Below are positions 19,671 through 31,997 of a stretch of DNA of 64,000 bases, piece after piece; position 1 is the stretch's first letter, and every line of letters starts with the position of its first letter. The stretch is from positions 124,001 to 188,000 of the forward strand of contig NZ_LTZG01000021.1 in assembly GCF_001592825.1 (NCBI RefSeq), written 5' to 3'. The DNA is from Planococcus maritimus. Lineage in GTDB: Bacteria > Bacillota > Bacilli > Bacillales_A > Planococcaceae. A program made the translations under genes and the position numbers. Below the pieces are notes generated by a model. That model was given only the letters and a program-made list of their open reading frames with translations. It did not search any database and was not told the origin of the DNA.

Positions 19671-22003
19671 AATTCTTCCTCCTTGGCTGACACTTGGGCG
19701 TCAAACCAGTCTTTTAGATCCCGATAGGATGCATACAAGAGCTTCTGTTCTAAAGCAATTTGCCGCTCGCGCTTTTTATAAGCCGGCGCTTCCGTCAAAT
19801 CACGTTTTCCCGGAGCCTGTGCAATCTCGGTAATTCCATTGTTAAGTGTAACAAAACCGAGTTCAAAAAACACCTGAAGCATGAAAAATAATGTTTCTCG
19901 GCTCCAGCCTTTATGTTTGGCGAGTTCGTCGCCGTTCTTTTTGAAGTCGAACGTGCCGCGCTTTTTAACGAAACCGAATAACCATTTAAACTGGTCGCGG
20001 TCCGGAATGCGTTCAAAGTATTGGGATTCCTGGGCATAGAAATGCGCATAGACCCGTTTTGGCTTTAATTGCTTCAGCACAGACGATAATTGCTCTTCAG
20101 AATCCGGCAAATCCAGCAATACTAGATGATCTTTTGCGGTTCCCTGCTCAGCGAGTGACTGTGCCGAAACGATCGGCCCATCGAGCAATGAGCTGAATAC
20201 CGCTTCTGTCTCTTGTTGAAAAGCGACGTACACTTGGTTTTGAGCCGGGATAAGCTTAGACCAGCGGCTTACTTGGCGAATGCCGCGGATGTCGAATAGC
20301 TGCCATTCGTCCGTGCGGATATCTTCTACCAAGAGTTGTGGCTTTTTACGGCCGTTCCATTCGTTGATCTGCAAGTCGCCGATGACATCGATTTTAACGT
20401 CGGGCGTCAGTTGATCGCCGAGTTCACCGATGCCAAAGCCTACTGCATCCAATGTGGAGCTGTTTTGCGCAAGCTCCATTTTGAGATGCGCTTGGCTTGC
20501 GCCGATTTTCCGGATGCCCGCCACTTTAACGCCTTCTAGATAGAATTTAGGCTTCGCGAAACCCATGCCAAATGGCGCAAGCCGGCGCATGCCTTCAATC
20601 GTTTCCGTATCCACTTCATCTAGAGAAACTGGAATATCGATCGACACAACCGGCACCAAATCTTCAGCCGTCAATGAATTTTTTGCCTGTTCGTTCAAGC
20701 GTTCACGTAATTCATCTACATCCGCTGCCGCAAGCGTCATGCCCGCTGCCATCGGGTGGCCGCCAAAATGTGGCAGGATGTCGCGGTTTTTGGCAAGTTC
20801 GTTGTATAGATGAAAGCCTTCAATGCTGCGCGCCGAACCTTTTGCTTTGCCATTCGCCAAATCAAGTGACAATACAATTGAAGGACGGTAAAATTTCTCG
20901 GTCAATTTCGAGGCCACAATGCCGACAACGCCAGGGTTCCAGCCTTCTTGGGCAACGATAATGACGTGCGGCAACTGCTCGCCGTAACGCGCCTCTACTT
21001 GTTCAATCGCTTGCTCAGAGATCGCCTTGACGATGGCTTGGCGTTCCTTGTTCAAAACGTCTAAGCCGTCTGCGAGCGACCGTGCTTCTGACGGGTCATC
21101 CGTCATGAACATCCGCACCGCCGGATCAGCCGATTGCAGGCGGCCAATCGCATTGATACGCGGGCCGAACATAAAGCCGATCGTCTCTTCTGTAATATCG
21201 CGTTGCTTAACACCCGCAACGTCCGCGAGCGCTGCAATCGCAGGCATCGGCGAATCCTGCAAGGCCCGTAAGCCTTCTTTGACGAGCACGCGGTTTTCAC
21301 CGTGCAAAGGCACTAAGTCAGCAATGGTGCCGATTGCGACTAACTCCGTCAAATGTTCCGGAATGTCGCCATATAGCGCTTGCGCCATCTTGAACGCCAC
21401 TCCCACGCCGGCCAACTCGCCGAATGGGTAATTGCCCTGCGGATGCCGAGGGTGGATGATCGCAAGCGCTTCCGGCATCTCGTCGCCGATATCGTGGTGG
21501 TCACTGATGATGACGTCCATCCCCAGTTCATTCGCCAAGCGTACCGGCTCGATGCCGGACACGCCGTTGTCTACGGTGACGATCAAGTTGACGCCTTCAG
21601 CGTGAGCTTCTTTAAACAGTTCTGCGTTCGGGCCGTAGCCATGATCAAAACGGTTGGGGATTTTAAACGACACATCAGCACCCAAATCTTCGAGCACCGT
21701 CATCATGACGGTTGTGCTCGTTACGCCATCGGCATCGTAATCGCCGTAAACCAGAATTTTTTCTTCCGCTTCAATCGCCTGTTGGATACGCGCCACGGCG
21801 ACGTCCATATCCTTCATCAGAAACGGATTATGTATGCCGGATAATTCGACGGCCAGAAATTCTTCAGCTTTGTCCACCGTGTCGATTCCGCGCGTGACGA
21901 GAATCTTCGCCAACACAGAAGACAAGGATAGCGCTTGCTGTAAATTTTGTACCGCTTGTTCATCCGGACTTGTCAATTGCCATCTTTTTTTGGATTCAAT
22001 CAT
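19661..22003 (-). CDS. recJ: Single-stranded-DNA-specific exonuclease RecJ
   Basis: A 780-residue DHH-family 5'-3' exonuclease for recombination and mismatch repair. Motif [13 protein letters not shown] (about residue 84), motif [15 protein letters not shown] (about residue 158) and the DHHA1 glycine-rich motif [11 protein letters not shown] (about residue 410) are visible, followed by the OB-fold and a C-terminal extension typical of Firmicutes RecJ (about 200 residues longer than the E. coli protein). Start ATG follows GAAGTGAGAATCA. Confidence 0.96.
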   Translation of the reverse strand: MIESKKRWQLTSPDEQAVQNLQQALSLSSVLAKILVTRGIDTVDKAEEFLAVELSGIHNPFLMKDMDVAVARIQQAIEAEEKILVYGDYDADGVTSTTVMMTVLEDLGADVSFKIPNRFDHGYGPNAELFKEAHAEGVNLIVTVDNGVSGIEPVRLANELGMDVIISDHHDIGDEMPEALAIIHPRHPQGNYPFGELAGVGVAFKMAQALYGDIPEHLTELVAIGTIADLVPLHGENRVLVKEGLRALQDSPMPAIAALADVAGVKQRDITEETIGFMFGPRINAIGRLQSADPAVRMFMTDDPSEARSLADGLDVLNKERQAIVKAISEQAIEQVEARYGEQLPHVIIVAQEGWNPGVVGIVASKLTEKFYRPSIVLSLDLANGKAKGSARSIEGFHLYNELAKNRDILPHFGGHPMAAGMTLAAADVDELRERLNEQAKNSLTAEDLVPVVSIDIPVSLDEVDTETIEGMRRLAPFGMGFAKPKFYLEGVKVAGIRKIGASQAHLKMELAQNSSTLDAVGFGIGELGDQLTPDVKIDVIGDLQINEWNGRKKPQLLVEDIRTDEWQLFDIRGIRQVSRWSKLIPAQNQVYVAFQQETEAVFSSLLDGPIVSAQSLAEQGTAKDHLVLLDLPDSEEQLSSVLKQLKPKRVYAHFYAQESQYFERIPDRDQFKWLFGFVKKRGTFDFKKNGDELAKHKGWSRETLFFMLQVFFELGFVTLNNGITEIAQAPGKRDLTEAPAYKKRERQIALEQKLLYASYRDLKDWFDAQVSAKEEELWI

Positions 22004-22050
22004 TGATTCTCACTTCCTCACCCGTCCATTATACAGCATCAGCGAGCAGA

Positions 22051-22081
22051 CAAAAACCTTTCGGCTAAGCGCCGAAAGGTT
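22051..22081 (-). terminator. Intrinsic terminator of the LapA-domain gene
   Basis: AACCTTTCGGC and GCCGAAAGGTT form an 11-bp stem, followed by TTTTTG on the minus strand. Confidence 0.8.
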
Positions 22082-22087
22082 CATTTT

Positions 22088-22528
22088 TTACAATCCGTCA
22101 CGGCTCGAGTCCTGGCGGCGATCTTCTGTATCGTTGACGCCAAAGTCATCGCGTTTAGGCTGCGAGCGAAGTGACTCGTCCTGATCATGTGTCCGTTCTT
22201 CACCGGTCACAACCATCGCATCAGGCGAGACACCCGCCTTCTGGTATTCTGCAATTTCGTTTTGCTGTGTCGCGATAAGTGATTCTTTAACCGCCACTTC
22301 TTTTTGAAGCGTCTTCACTTTGCGCTTCAATTGGTAATTGCGCGTCATGGCGAGAATGCTCGACAATAGGAAGCCAAGCAAAGCAGAGACAAGAATGACG
22401 AGGATCAACGGCCACTCTGATTCACCGAAGACATAATTGACCGGCACATTATCGACATTAAAGACTGCGAAAATCGCGATGATGATAGCAAAAACAAGTC
22501 CGAGCAATAGGAGCCATTGCAATTTCAT
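22088..22528 (-). CDS. LapA-domain (DUF1049) membrane protein
   Basis: A 146-residue membrane protein. Two transmembrane helices occupy residues about 4-24 and 40-62, separated by VDNVPVNYVFGESEW, which matches the LapA/DUF1049 pattern. A coiled-coil segment (about 66-98, KRKVKTLQKEVAVKESLIATQ-like) and a charged, Asp/Arg-rich cytoplasmic tail follow. B. subtilis yrvD occupies the same place between recJ and secDF. AAAGGATGG precedes the ATG at 22528; the upstream extension of the frame to 22594 lacks a ribosome site. Function in Bacilli is not established; E. coli homologues relate to LPS assembly, which cannot apply here. Confidence 0.8.
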   Translation of the reverse strand: MKLQWLLLLGLVFAIIIAIFAVFNVDNVPVNYVFGESEWPLILVILVSALLGFLLSSILAMTRNYQLKRKVKTLQKEVAVKESLIATQQNEIAEYQKAGVSPDAMVVTGEERTHDQDESLRSQPKRDDFGVNDTEDRRQDSSRDGL

Positions 22529-22581
22529 ATAAACCATCCTTTCTTCGTTCAAGCTGCGTACACCTTGCCTCATTCTGCACA

Positions 22582-22625
22582 GAAAAAGGGACAAGGTATC
22601 ATTATTCTATACCCTGTCCCTTTGT
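22582..22625 (-). terminator. Intrinsic terminator of secDF
   Basis: A 15-bp stem (AAAGGGACAAGGTAT against ATACCCTGTCCCTTT) with a 9-nt loop and TTTTTC on the minus strand, just past the secDF stop. Confidence 0.85.
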
Positions 22626-22635
22626 CCTATTAAAC

Positions 22636-24912
22636 TTATACGACTGGTTCGTCAGAGCCCCATTTGGACTCTTGCTCTTTCTTCTCGATATCGATCGGCC
22701 CTTTCTTTTTCAATTCGCCTTTTTTCAAGACAAGCCATAGCTGGGCAGCGATGAAAATCGATGAATAGGTTCCTGCGATCAAGCCGATCAAGAGCGCAAT
22801 CGAGAAATTGGTAATCGATGCAGCCCCGAAGATCAACAGTGCCAGCACGACGAGGAATACCGTCAGTACCGTATTGATCGAACGCGTCAAGGTCTGGCGC
22901 AATGAAGTATTGACGATTTTCTCCAATTGCTCCACCGTCTCGACTTTTTTGACACGGCGCATGTTCTCCCGGATCCGGTCAAACGTGACAATCGTATCGT
23001 TGATGGAATAACCAATGATCGTCAGTACAGCGGCGATAAAGGTAATATCCACCTCCAGACGCAAAATGCTGAATGCCGCAACAATGAAGAACGCATCATG
23101 CAATAGCGCCACGACAGATGCAACCCCCATGCGCCATTCAAAGCGGAACGCCACATAGATGATAATGCCGACTGCAGCGATGGCAAGGGCGTACAAGGCA
23201 TTCTGTGCCAGTTCAATGCCGACGGTCGGCGATACGGTCGAGACGTTCGGTTCGATGCCGTATTCATCCACAGCCGCCGATTTCAATTCCTCAATTTCTT
23301 GCTGGCTAAATTCCTCTGCATAGCGAACAACACCAATGGAAGAACCTTCTCCTGCCATGACAATATCATCGGAAGGGAAGCCAGCGCCGTCAAGGAAACT
23401 TGCCACTTCGTCTTGTGATAAGGAAGATTCAGACGTGACTTCCACGCGTGTACCGCTGGAGAAATCAATGCCTAAATTCAATTGGAAAATCGACAGCACG
23501 ACCATACCTGACAAAATCAGCGCAAGCGAACCAGCGAAGAATTTACGGCGGTTGCCAGCAAAGTCAAAGCGGTCGTAAGGCGTTGTTAAATCGGTGATGT
23601 GTAATCCCTCTTCTTTTGTATGGATCTTGTTCTTCGATAAGCCAAACCAACCAGGCTTGTTATCCAAGAACCCGCTCCACACCCACAGCCCAAGTAACAA
23701 GCGAGAGCCCCAAACGGCCGTCAAGAAGCTTGCGAGAATCGAAATGATTAGCATCGTCGCAAAGCCTTTAACAGAGCTGGTACCGAAGTAGAACAACACA
23801 GCTGCAGCGAGAAGCGTCGTGATGTTCGCATCGATGATTGCAGAGAACGATGACTTGGCACCCGTACGGAATGCATCCCGCACAGACTCGCCGGTCCGCA
23901 GCTCTTCACGTATCCGCTCGTAAGTGATGATATTGGCATCGACTGCCATCCCGACACCGAGCATGATGGCCGCAATACCTGGCAACGTCAAGACGCCGCC
24001 GATCCATTCGAAGATCACGAGGATCAAATAAACGTAAGCGGAAAGTGTGACAACAGCAATCGCACCTGGAAAACGGTAGAACAATAGCATGAAGATCAAC
24101 ACTGCCGCGATGCCGATACCGGCTGCGAATGTTGTCTGTTCAAGTGCCTGTTCACCAAACTGCGCACCAACTGAAGTCGAATAAATTTCTTCCAATTTCA
24201 CCGGCAAGGCCCCAGCATTTAAAATACCCGCCAAGTTTTGCGTTTCCTCTACTGTAAATGAACCCGAGATTTCAACGCTTGGTGAATTGATGCGCTGGGA
24301 AACGCGCGGGTCAGAAACAAATTTCGGATCAGGTTTTAAACGTTCTTCCTGATAAGAATCAACGCCTTCTTCAAAATCGAGCCAGATGACTAAGACATTA
24401 TCCGGCGCGGATTTTTGGGCAATTTCGCCAGTCACTTCGGCGAATTTACCGGGTTCATTCAGTTCCAGCGTAACGATCGGCTGGCCTTCCTGATTGAAAG
24501 TGGCCGTCGCGCCACCTTGTGCGAGGTCGTTACCGGACAACATGACGTTATCGTCCGCATCACGGAACGATAAATTGGCTTCTGTTGAAAGCAGTTCGCG
24601 TGCTGATGATTGATCTTCGATTCCCGCCAACTGAACGCGAATTCGGTTGCCGCTTTCGATTTGGATGTTCGGCTCACTGACGCCGAGCACATCAATTCGG
24701 CTTCTCAGCGCATCCGTAGTATCCGATACAACTTCTTCTGTGATTTCCTGGCCTTCTTCGAGCGGTTCGACTTGGTAAAGAACTTCGAATCCGCCCTGCA
24801 AATCGAGCCCAAGATTGATGTCTTTGGCGATCGGCAGGCTGGTTGTGCCAAGCAGCCCGATGAGCATGAATACCAGCAGGAAAAAGGCGATGATGCGAGA
24901 TCTTGCTTTCAT
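22636..24912 (-). CDS. secDF: Protein translocase subunit SecDF (fused)
   Basis: A 758-residue integral membrane protein that uses the proton motive force to aid Sec-dependent export. It is a natural fusion of SecD (residues about 1-430) and SecF (about 460-758), the usual form in Bacillales. The SecD signature LGLDLQGGFEVLY lies near residue 35 and the SecF counterpart LNLGIDFSSGTRVEV near 485. Twelve transmembrane helices are expected; the membrane blocks around 265-420 and 625-735 are obvious, with AIMLGVGMAVDANIITYERI and TIIGYSINDTIVTFDRIREN as the conserved helix 4 motifs of each half. It sits between comN and the LapA-type gene. Confidence 0.97.
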   Translation of the reverse strand: MKARSRIIAFFLLVFMLIGLLGTTSLPIAKDINLGLDLQGGFEVLYQVEPLEEGQEITEEVVSDTTDALRSRIDVLGVSEPNIQIESGNRIRVQLAGIEDQSSARELLSTEANLSFRDADDNVMLSGNDLAQGGATATFNQEGQPIVTLELNEPGKFAEVTGEIAQKSAPDNVLVIWLDFEEGVDSYQEERLKPDPKFVSDPRVSQRINSPSVEISGSFTVEETQNLAGILNAGALPVKLEEIYSTSVGAQFGEQALEQTTFAAGIGIAAVLIFMLLFYRFPGAIAVVTLSAYVYLILVIFEWIGGVLTLPGIAAIMLGVGMAVDANIITYERIREELRTGESVRDAFRTGAKSSFSAIIDANITTLLAAAVLFYFGTSSVKGFATMLIISILASFLTAVWGSRLLLGLWVWSGFLDNKPGWFGLSKNKIHTKEEGLHITDLTTPYDRFDFAGNRRKFFAGSLALILSGMVVLSIFQLNLGIDFSSGTRVEVTSESSLSQDEVASFLDGAGFPSDDIVMAGEGSSIGVVRYAEEFSQQEIEELKSAAVDEYGIEPNVSTVSPTVGIELAQNALYALAIAAVGIIIYVAFRFEWRMGVASVVALLHDAFFIVAAFSILRLEVDITFIAAVLTIIGYSINDTIVTFDRIRENMRRVKKVETVEQLEKIVNTSLRQTLTRSINTVLTVFLVVLALLIFGAASITNFSIALLIGLIAGTYSSIFIAAQLWLVLKKGELKKKGPIDIEKKEQESKWGSDEPVV

Positions 24913-24975
24913 ATGTATAGTTCCTCCTCAATATAGAACACAGCACTTACATTATCGGTGACGTGCCAAAAGGTG

Positions 24976-25296
24976 TCAAATCCCACGCGATTTCGGGCGC
25001 GCCGGACGAAGAAGCTGCTGCAGGTCCTCCATGCTGTCTTCCGTGAAAAAGTTTGCGGTTTTAAAGCCTTCTACCTGATGATACGCGACATAGTCGGAAG
25101 CGGTCAGATCCATGATATCCGACACCATTTCATGCAAGCGCATATCTTCGACTTTTTTCTTTTTCCACGCTTTTTTCAGGCAATACTCCCACAACGCTTC
25201 CGGGGTGAATGTATCGTATTGCAAATACGTGAATTCGCTGCATTTGCTCTCTAATGCTGGCAGCACTTGCTCGTATTTTTCCGGATAGCTCATCAT
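24976..25296 (-). CDS. comN: Post-transcriptional regulator ComN
   Basis: A 106-residue soluble protein of the ComN/YrzD family. The body (TFTPEALWEYCLKKAWKKKK, then LHEMVSDIMDLTASDYVAYHQVEGF) matches the family core. In B. subtilis ComN controls comE operon mRNA through a 5'-UTR element and interacts with DivIVA, and its gene is next to secDF, as here. No comE genes lie in this window. The start ATG-ATG follows AAAGGAG. The C-terminus (LRPARPKSRGI) is basic. Confidence 0.85.
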   Translation of the reverse strand: MMSYPEKYEQVLPALESKCSEFTYLQYDTFTPEALWEYCLKKAWKKKKVEDMRLHEMVSDIMDLTASDYVAYHQVEGFKTANFFTEDSMEDLQQLLRPARPKSRGI

Positions 25297-25440
25297 GTTG
25301 GTTCTCCTTTCTGCAGTTCTGCTTCCATTGTAACTCCCAGATGGAAATTTTAGAACAAATGCATGAAAATTTTTGGAAAATTGTTTAATTTATTTTGGTT
25401 TATAATTACCGTTTTCTGAAAAACATTTTCCTCTTGGACG

Positions 25441-25474
25441 AAAAAAACGCCTCCCGAAAGGAAGACGGTTTTTG
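25441..25474 (-). terminator. Intrinsic terminator of the ruvAB-queA-tgt-yajC operon
   Basis: Minus-strand CGTCTTCC-TTTC-GGGAGGCG with some G-T pairs, followed by TTTTTTTC, just beyond the yajC stop. Confidence 0.75.
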
Positions 25475-25481
25475 CGGTTGC

Positions 25482-25739
25482 TTATTCTACGATGCGGGCG
25501 ATTGCCTGGCGCTCGAATTGCATGCGCGTGCCATCTGCTACCGTGATGTAGATGGTTGAATCGTCTACTGCGTCGACTTGGCCATGCAAGCCGCCGATCG
25601 TCACGATACGGTCCCCACGCTTTAGTTCCGACTGCATGTTAGCTGTCGTTTTTTGGCGTTTTTGCGCCGGGCGGATGATGAAAAGCCACATCAGCAAGAA
25701 CATCAATAGTAAAGGTGATAACGCAATTAATGTTTCCAT
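25482..25739 (-). CDS. yajC: Preprotein translocase subunit YajC
   Basis: An 85-residue single-span membrane protein. The N-terminal helix (residues about 5-24, PLLLMFLLMWLFIIRPAQKRQK) carries the FIIRPAQKR signature that joins helix and cytoplasmic domain in YajC; GDRIVTIGGLHGQVDAV follows. YajC is an accessory partner of SecDF, whose gene is close by. Downstream of tgt as in many bacteria. Confidence 0.93.
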   Translation of the reverse strand: METLIALSPLLLMFLLMWLFIIRPAQKRQKTTANMQSELKRGDRIVTIGGLHGQVDAVDDSTIYITVADGTRMQFERQAIARIVE

Positions 25740-25779
25740 TGTTCAATTTCCCCCTTTCGTGTTCTCTATCGTTTCGAAC

Positions 25780-27994
<2,215 letters not shown>

Positions 27995-27998
<4 letters not shown>

Positions 27999-28993
27999 TC
28001 AGGCATCTCCATTTTAAAGTGTTCGTAAGCAAGAGGCGTTACCATGCGCCCTCTTGGCGTCCGTTGAATAAATCCGATCTGCAATAAATACGGTTCGTAG
28101 ACATCTTCAATGGTCGTCGATTCTTCCCCGATGCTTGCAGCGATCGTGTCCACGCCAACCGGCCCGCCACGAAAACGGCTAATCATGCCAGTCAGTAGCT
28201 TGTGGTCAATGTGATCCAGTCCGAGCGGATCGACTTGAAGCATCTCGAGAGCTTGCTCGGCCATATCGGTCGTGATCGAACCGTTGCCTCGCACCATCGC
28301 GTAGTCGCGTACGCGTTTTAATAAACGGTTGGCGATACGCGGGGTTCCACGGGAACGGCGGGCAATTTCAATGGCCGCGAGCGGATCGATATCCGCTTCA
28401 AACAGAGTGGCGCTGCGCTCGACGATATTGGTCAAAGCTTCCGTGTCGTAATACTCAAGCCTTGATAACACGCCAAAACGGTCCCGCAAAGGAGCGGACA
28501 AGGCCCCTGCGCGTGTCGTCGCACCAATCAAGGTGAACGGCGGCAAGTCGAGCCGAACAGAGCGCGCGGTCGGGCCTTTGCCGACGACGATGTCGAGACA
28601 GAAATCCTCCATCGCCGGATACAGCACTTCTTCGATCGAACGGTTCAAACGGTGAATTTCATCGATGAACAAGACATCTCCTGGCTCAAGGGATGAGACA
28701 ATGGCTGCCAAATCGCCCGGCCGTTCAATCGCAGGACCTGAAGTCATCTTCACCCCGACTTCCATCTCATTAGCAATGACCGTCGCAAGCGTCGTTTTCC
28801 CAAGACCCGGCGGCCCGTAAAGCAGCACATGATCAAGCGATTCGTTGCGCATTTTCGCCGCTTCAATAAAGATCTCCAGGTTATGTTTTACTTTTTGCTG
28901 GCCGATGTATTGCGACAAACGCTGTGGACGCAAGGATTGCTCAAAGCGCTCATCAAATTCCGAAACTTCGCCGTCAATGATGCGTTCTTCCAT
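27995..28993 (-). CDS. ruvB: Holliday junction branch migration ATPase RuvB
   Basis: A 332-residue AAA+ motor that drives branch migration with RuvA. Walker [12 protein letters not shown] is near residue 60, Walker B FIDEIHRL near 110, and the family signatures [19 protein letters not shown] and [17 protein letters not shown] near the C-terminal winged helix are present. It lies 16 bp downstream of ruvA with GGAGGCGAACGCC ahead of the ATG. Length is typical. Confidence 0.98.
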
Positions 28994-29009
28994 GGCGTTC
29001 GCCTCCTCG

Positions 29010-29606
29010 TTAAGTTTGTTTCAATAATAATTGAAGGGCTTTTTTCATGTAGCCTTCTGTGTCGAGCTCGAGGCCCTTGAGTTGTGGTTTCACTTTCGTG
29101 ATCTCGCGCTCTGAATAGCCAAGTGCGCCAAGTGCAAGCATCGCTTCTTCAAGCTCTGATTCGTCGCCGCCAAACAAATCTGGCTGCCCTTCTTCTGTAT
29201 ACGATTCCCCGAAGAAATCCGTCAGCTTGCCTTTTAGGTCCAAGATCATCTGGCGGGCGGTTTTTTTGCCGACGCCAGGGAATTTCACTAAATACTTCTC
29301 GTCTTCCTGCTCGATTGCCTCGATGACAAATTGCGGCTGGCCAGATGCCAAAATCGCAAGCGCACCTTTTGGGCCGATGCCGGATACGCTGATGAGCTTA
29401 CGGAATAATTCCCGCTGCTCAAGCGTCGGGAAGCCAAACAAGAACTGAGCGTCTTCCCGTACGTGATGATGCACAAAAATCTGCAATTCATCCGAGCCGA
29501 AAGAATACGGGTTCGGGGCAAAGATTTGCCAGCCGACCCCTTGCTGTTCCACTACCAAATATTCAGGTGTCACACGGGTGACTTGCCCTTTTATGTAATC
29601 GTACAT
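29010..29606 (-). CDS. ruvA: Holliday junction DNA helicase subunit RuvA
   Basis: A 198-residue protein that binds four-way junctions as a tetramer. The N-terminal OB-fold starts [20 protein letters not shown]; two helix-hairpin-helix motifs ([17 protein letters not shown] about residue 68 and [19 protein letters not shown] about residue 103) and the C-terminal RuvB-binding domain (about 150-198, [11 protein letters not shown]) follow. First gene of the ruvA-ruvB-queA-tgt-yajC operon. Confidence 0.97.
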   Translation of the reverse strand: MYDYIKGQVTRVTPEYLVVEQQGVGWQIFAPNPYSFGSDELQIFVHHHVREDAQFLFGFPTLEQRELFRKLISVSGIGPKGALAILASGQPQFVIEAIEQEDEKYLVKFPGVGKKTARQMILDLKGKLTDFFGESYTEEGQPDLFGGDESELEEAMLALGALGYSEREITKVKPQLKGLELDTEGYMKKALQLLLKQT

Positions 29607-29696
29607 TGCACTCGCCCTTTCATTTTCAACCTATTGATTATACCATATTCCGCCCGCTCCTACGAAGAAAGCTATCCGGTACAGCTGGACATTGTG

Positions 29697-29870
29697 AAGC
29701 GTTAAAGGAACTCCCCGCTGATTGAAGTTTCTCTTTATCCCGCTTTAACGGTCTGTATGGATTTCGCTTTACCAAGCGAAACCCGACAGGCCGTAAAAGT
29801 CCGATTGGATCAACTAACAATCATCGGGGAGGAAAGCGTTCCCCGATGATTGAAGTTTCTCTTTATGCTA
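29697..29870. repeat. Structured non-coding element with paired direct repeats and three hairpins
   Basis: A 27-bp direct repeat with one mismatch occurs at 29712-29738 and 29840-29866, sharing TGATTGAAGTTTCTCTTTAT. Between and beside the copies are three hairpins: ACGGTCTGT/ACAGGCCGT (29748-29794) enclosing TTTCGCTT/AAGCGAAA (29762-29781), and a perfect 13-bp stem CAATCATCGGGGA/TCCCCGATGATTG (29818-29852) that overlaps the second repeat. No reading frame fits. The rest of the ruvA-niaR gap (29871-30030) holds an AT-rich stretch and a fragment resembling the GC-rich repeat (29930-29955); nothing else is seen. Confidence 0.6.
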
Positions 29871-30061
29871 AAATAAAATTATATGGTGAAGTCAAATTCA
29901 CTCACTCAACGCATTCCGCAAATCTGCTTCGCTTTCCCGCGGGAGTCTTCGCAGTTTTGCTATATATATTGCTGAACACACCAAGAGTGGCTTGAAATGA
30001 TTTTTACAGAAAGGCAATTTCAGAGTACAATATGCAATTTGGTTATCAACGGAGGGTTTTC

Positions 30062-30595
30062 ATGAAAAAATTATATGGCGAAGAACGCCGCAATGTTTTA
30101 TTGGATGAGCTGAAGCAGTCAGGGCGACCGATGACTGGCAGTGAACTCGCAAAACTCGCGCACGTATCGCGGCAAGTCGTGGTCGGCGATATGACCTTAT
30201 TGAAGGCAAAAGGTGAACCGATTATCGCCACGAGCCAAGGCTATTTATATTTAGACCCGAGCGGCAATAAGCAAGTGAGCCGCCGCATCGCCTGCAATCA
30301 CTTGCCACAAGAAACAGAAGCGGAATTGCGCTTATTGGTCGATTGTGGCGTCACCGTCAAAGACGTATCTATTGAACATCCTGTATATGGCGAGCTGACT
30401 GCAGGAATTCATGTGTCGACGCCACTTGACGTGGACTTGTTCATGCAGCGCGTACGCGAAACCGGCGCAAGCTATTTACTGGAGCTGACCGAAGGCACAC
30501 ACATCCACACCATCACCGCAGATCTCCCCGAAACACTCTCACAAGCGGTTGAAGCGATGAAGCAGCACGGCTATTTGCTTGAAGAAGCGGAATAA
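30062..30595 (+). CDS. niaR: NiaR/NadR-type transcriptional repressor of NAD metabolism (3H domain)
   Basis: A 177-residue regulator. An HTH_11 winged helix (about residues 6-60, LDELKQSGRPMTGSELAKLA then VSRQVVVGDMTLLKAKG) is followed by a 3H domain. Its metal-binding histidines are visible in IEHPVYGELTAGIHVS and EGTHIHTITAD. NiaR (YrxA) senses nicotinate and represses de novo NAD synthesis and niacin transport genes in Bacillales. In B. subtilis it lies beside nadABC-nifS; those genes are absent here. GGAGGG lies 5-6 nt before the ATG at 30062; the frame open from 30032 has no ribosome site. Confidence 0.9.
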   Translation: MKKLYGEERRNVLLDELKQSGRPMTGSELAKLAHVSRQVVVGDMTLLKAKGEPIIATSQGYLYLDPSGNKQVSRRIACNHLPQETEAELRLLVDCGVTVKDVSIEHPVYGELTAGIHVSTPLDVDLFMQRVRETGASYLLELTEGTHIHTITADLPETLSQAVEAMKQHGYLLEEAE

Positions 30596-30597
30596 AC

Positions 30598-30637
30598 GAA
30601 AATCCCCGGATGCCAATGAGGCGTCCGGGGATTTTTT
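30598..30637. terminator. Bidirectional terminator between niaR and pheA
   Basis: AAAATCCCCGGA and TCCGGGGATTTTTT form the stem, with flanking A- and T-runs serving both convergent genes. Confidence 0.9.
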
Positions 30638-30648
30638 ATGCATGCTTC

Positions 30649-31509
30649 TTATGAATTGTACGTATAGTAGGAACCGAGCGTCTTAACGCCGCAGCCTAGA
30701 GCCGTGAGCTCTTCGAACGCCCCACGCATCATCGCGGCATTCTCGTCTTCCAACACATCGGCAATGAAAAAATAATTGCCGAGCCCTGTTTTCAAAGGCC
30801 TCGATTCAATCTTCGACAAGTTCAACTGGCGCCATGCAAAAACGGACAGCACTTGGTGCAAAACACCAGAACGGTCATCTTTTGGCGGCGTAATCATCAA
30901 GGTCGTCTTGATTTGCGCTTCGTGTCCCGGATCCGTCAATTTGTGATTGCTTCTCGACAAGACGAAAAACCGCGTATGGTTGAAGTGGAAATCGTGAATG
31001 TCGCGCTGCACGATGTCCAAACCGTACTTTTCCGCTGCGTAATCATTGGCAATCGCCGCAATATTTCGCTCCGGAAGCTCTGCGACCATTTTCGCAGCCG
31101 CTGCCGTCGAACTGTATTGTTCGAGCGGCGTATGCTTATACGTGTAGAACAAATATTTATGGCATTGCGCCAAAGCATGCGGATGCGAATAAATCGCTTC
31201 AAACGATTCCGCCCCCCGGTTTTCGGGATGAACGAGTAAATGCTGCTCAATTGGCGACAGCACTTCCGCCGTCACATACAGTTCCGCTTCGTGAAATAAA
31301 TAATCCACCGTCAGCGGCACCGAACCTTCGAGCGCATTCTCTAGCGGCACCACTGCATAATCGACCGTACCATCCGCTACCGCTTCAATGCATTCGGGAA
31401 TGGTCGTATAAGGCATCAGCTGTTCTGTTGGAAACACTTTCGAAGCAGCCAAATGTGTAAACGACGCTTCCGGGCCTAAAAACGAAATTCTCTTTTTCTC
31501 TCTAGTCAT
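30649..31509 (-). CDS. pheA: Prephenate dehydratase
   Basis: A 286-residue monofunctional enzyme that converts prephenate to phenylpyruvate for phenylalanine synthesis. The N-terminal motif ISFLGPEASFTHLAA, the effector-region AVVPLENALEGSV and the catalytic THR-Arg-Phe motif NHTRFFVLSR (about residue 180) are present. A C-terminal ACT domain with LSKIESRPLKTGLGNYFF gives phenylalanine feedback inhibition. The open frame extends to 31569, but GGGGGAATGAGTCC precedes the ATG at 31509, leaving it 19 bp after the pheB stop. Confidence 0.95.
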   Translation of the reverse strand: MTREKKRISFLGPEASFTHLAASKVFPTEQLMPYTTIPECIEAVADGTVDYAVVPLENALEGSVPLTVDYLFHEAELYVTAEVLSPIEQHLLVHPENRGAESFEAIYSHPHALAQCHKYLFYTYKHTPLEQYSSTAAAAKMVAELPERNIAAIANDYAAEKYGLDIVQRDIHDFHFNHTRFFVLSRSNHKLTDPGHEAQIKTTLMITPPKDDRSGVLHQVLSVFAWRQLNLSKIESRPLKTGLGNYFFIADVLEDENAAMMRGAFEELTALGCGVKTLGSYYTYNS

Positions 31510-31528
31510 GGACTCATTCCCCCTACAT

Positions 31529-31981
31529 TTATGACGAACCGCTCGATACCACATCGGCCGACTCAACAAAGTCGAGTTTTTTCAATTGCTGCAAGAACAT
31601 GTCCAAGTCCACGTCCATCGCCGTCACATCCAATGACAAAGTGACGTTCGCACGCCCTTGAATCGGGATGGTCTGGTGGATGGTCAAAATATTGCAGCCC
31701 ATTTCCGCGACCGCCTGAAGCAAAGTCGCGAGCGTACCCGAACGGTCTTCCAATTGAAGAAAGACCGTCAAGATCCGCTCTTTGACGATGGAATGAAACG
31801 GAAAAACCGCGTCTCGGTATTTATAAAATGCCGAGCGCGATAAGCCGGTTTTTGAAACCGCATCTAAAATGGACATGCGGTCGCGCTGAAGGAGTTTTTT
31901 CACTTCCAGCGTCTTAACCATCGCTTCCGTCAATACATCTTCCCGCACCAGGTAATAGCGTTGTTCCGAAATATCCTTCAT
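31529..31981 (-). CDS. pheB: PheB-like ACT domain protein
   Basis: A 150-residue protein with an N-terminal helical/HTH-like half ([20 protein letters not shown]) and a C-terminal ACT domain ([19 protein letters not shown], about residues 70-145). Once annotated as a chorismate mutase, PheB of B. subtilis has no proven enzyme activity and is more likely an amino-acid-sensing regulator. It sits between obgE and pheA, the same order as in B. subtilis. Start ATG follows GGAGGGTACTTGA. Confidence 0.9.
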   Translation of the reverse strand: MKDISEQRYYLVREDVLTEAMVKTLEVKKLLQRDRMSILDAVSKTGLSRSAFYKYRDAVFPFHSIVKERILTVFLQLEDRSGTLATLLQAVAEMGCNILTIHQTIPIQGRANVTLSLDVTAMDVDLDMFLQQLKKLDFVESADVVSSGSS

Positions 31982-31997
31982 TCAAGTACCCTCCGCA

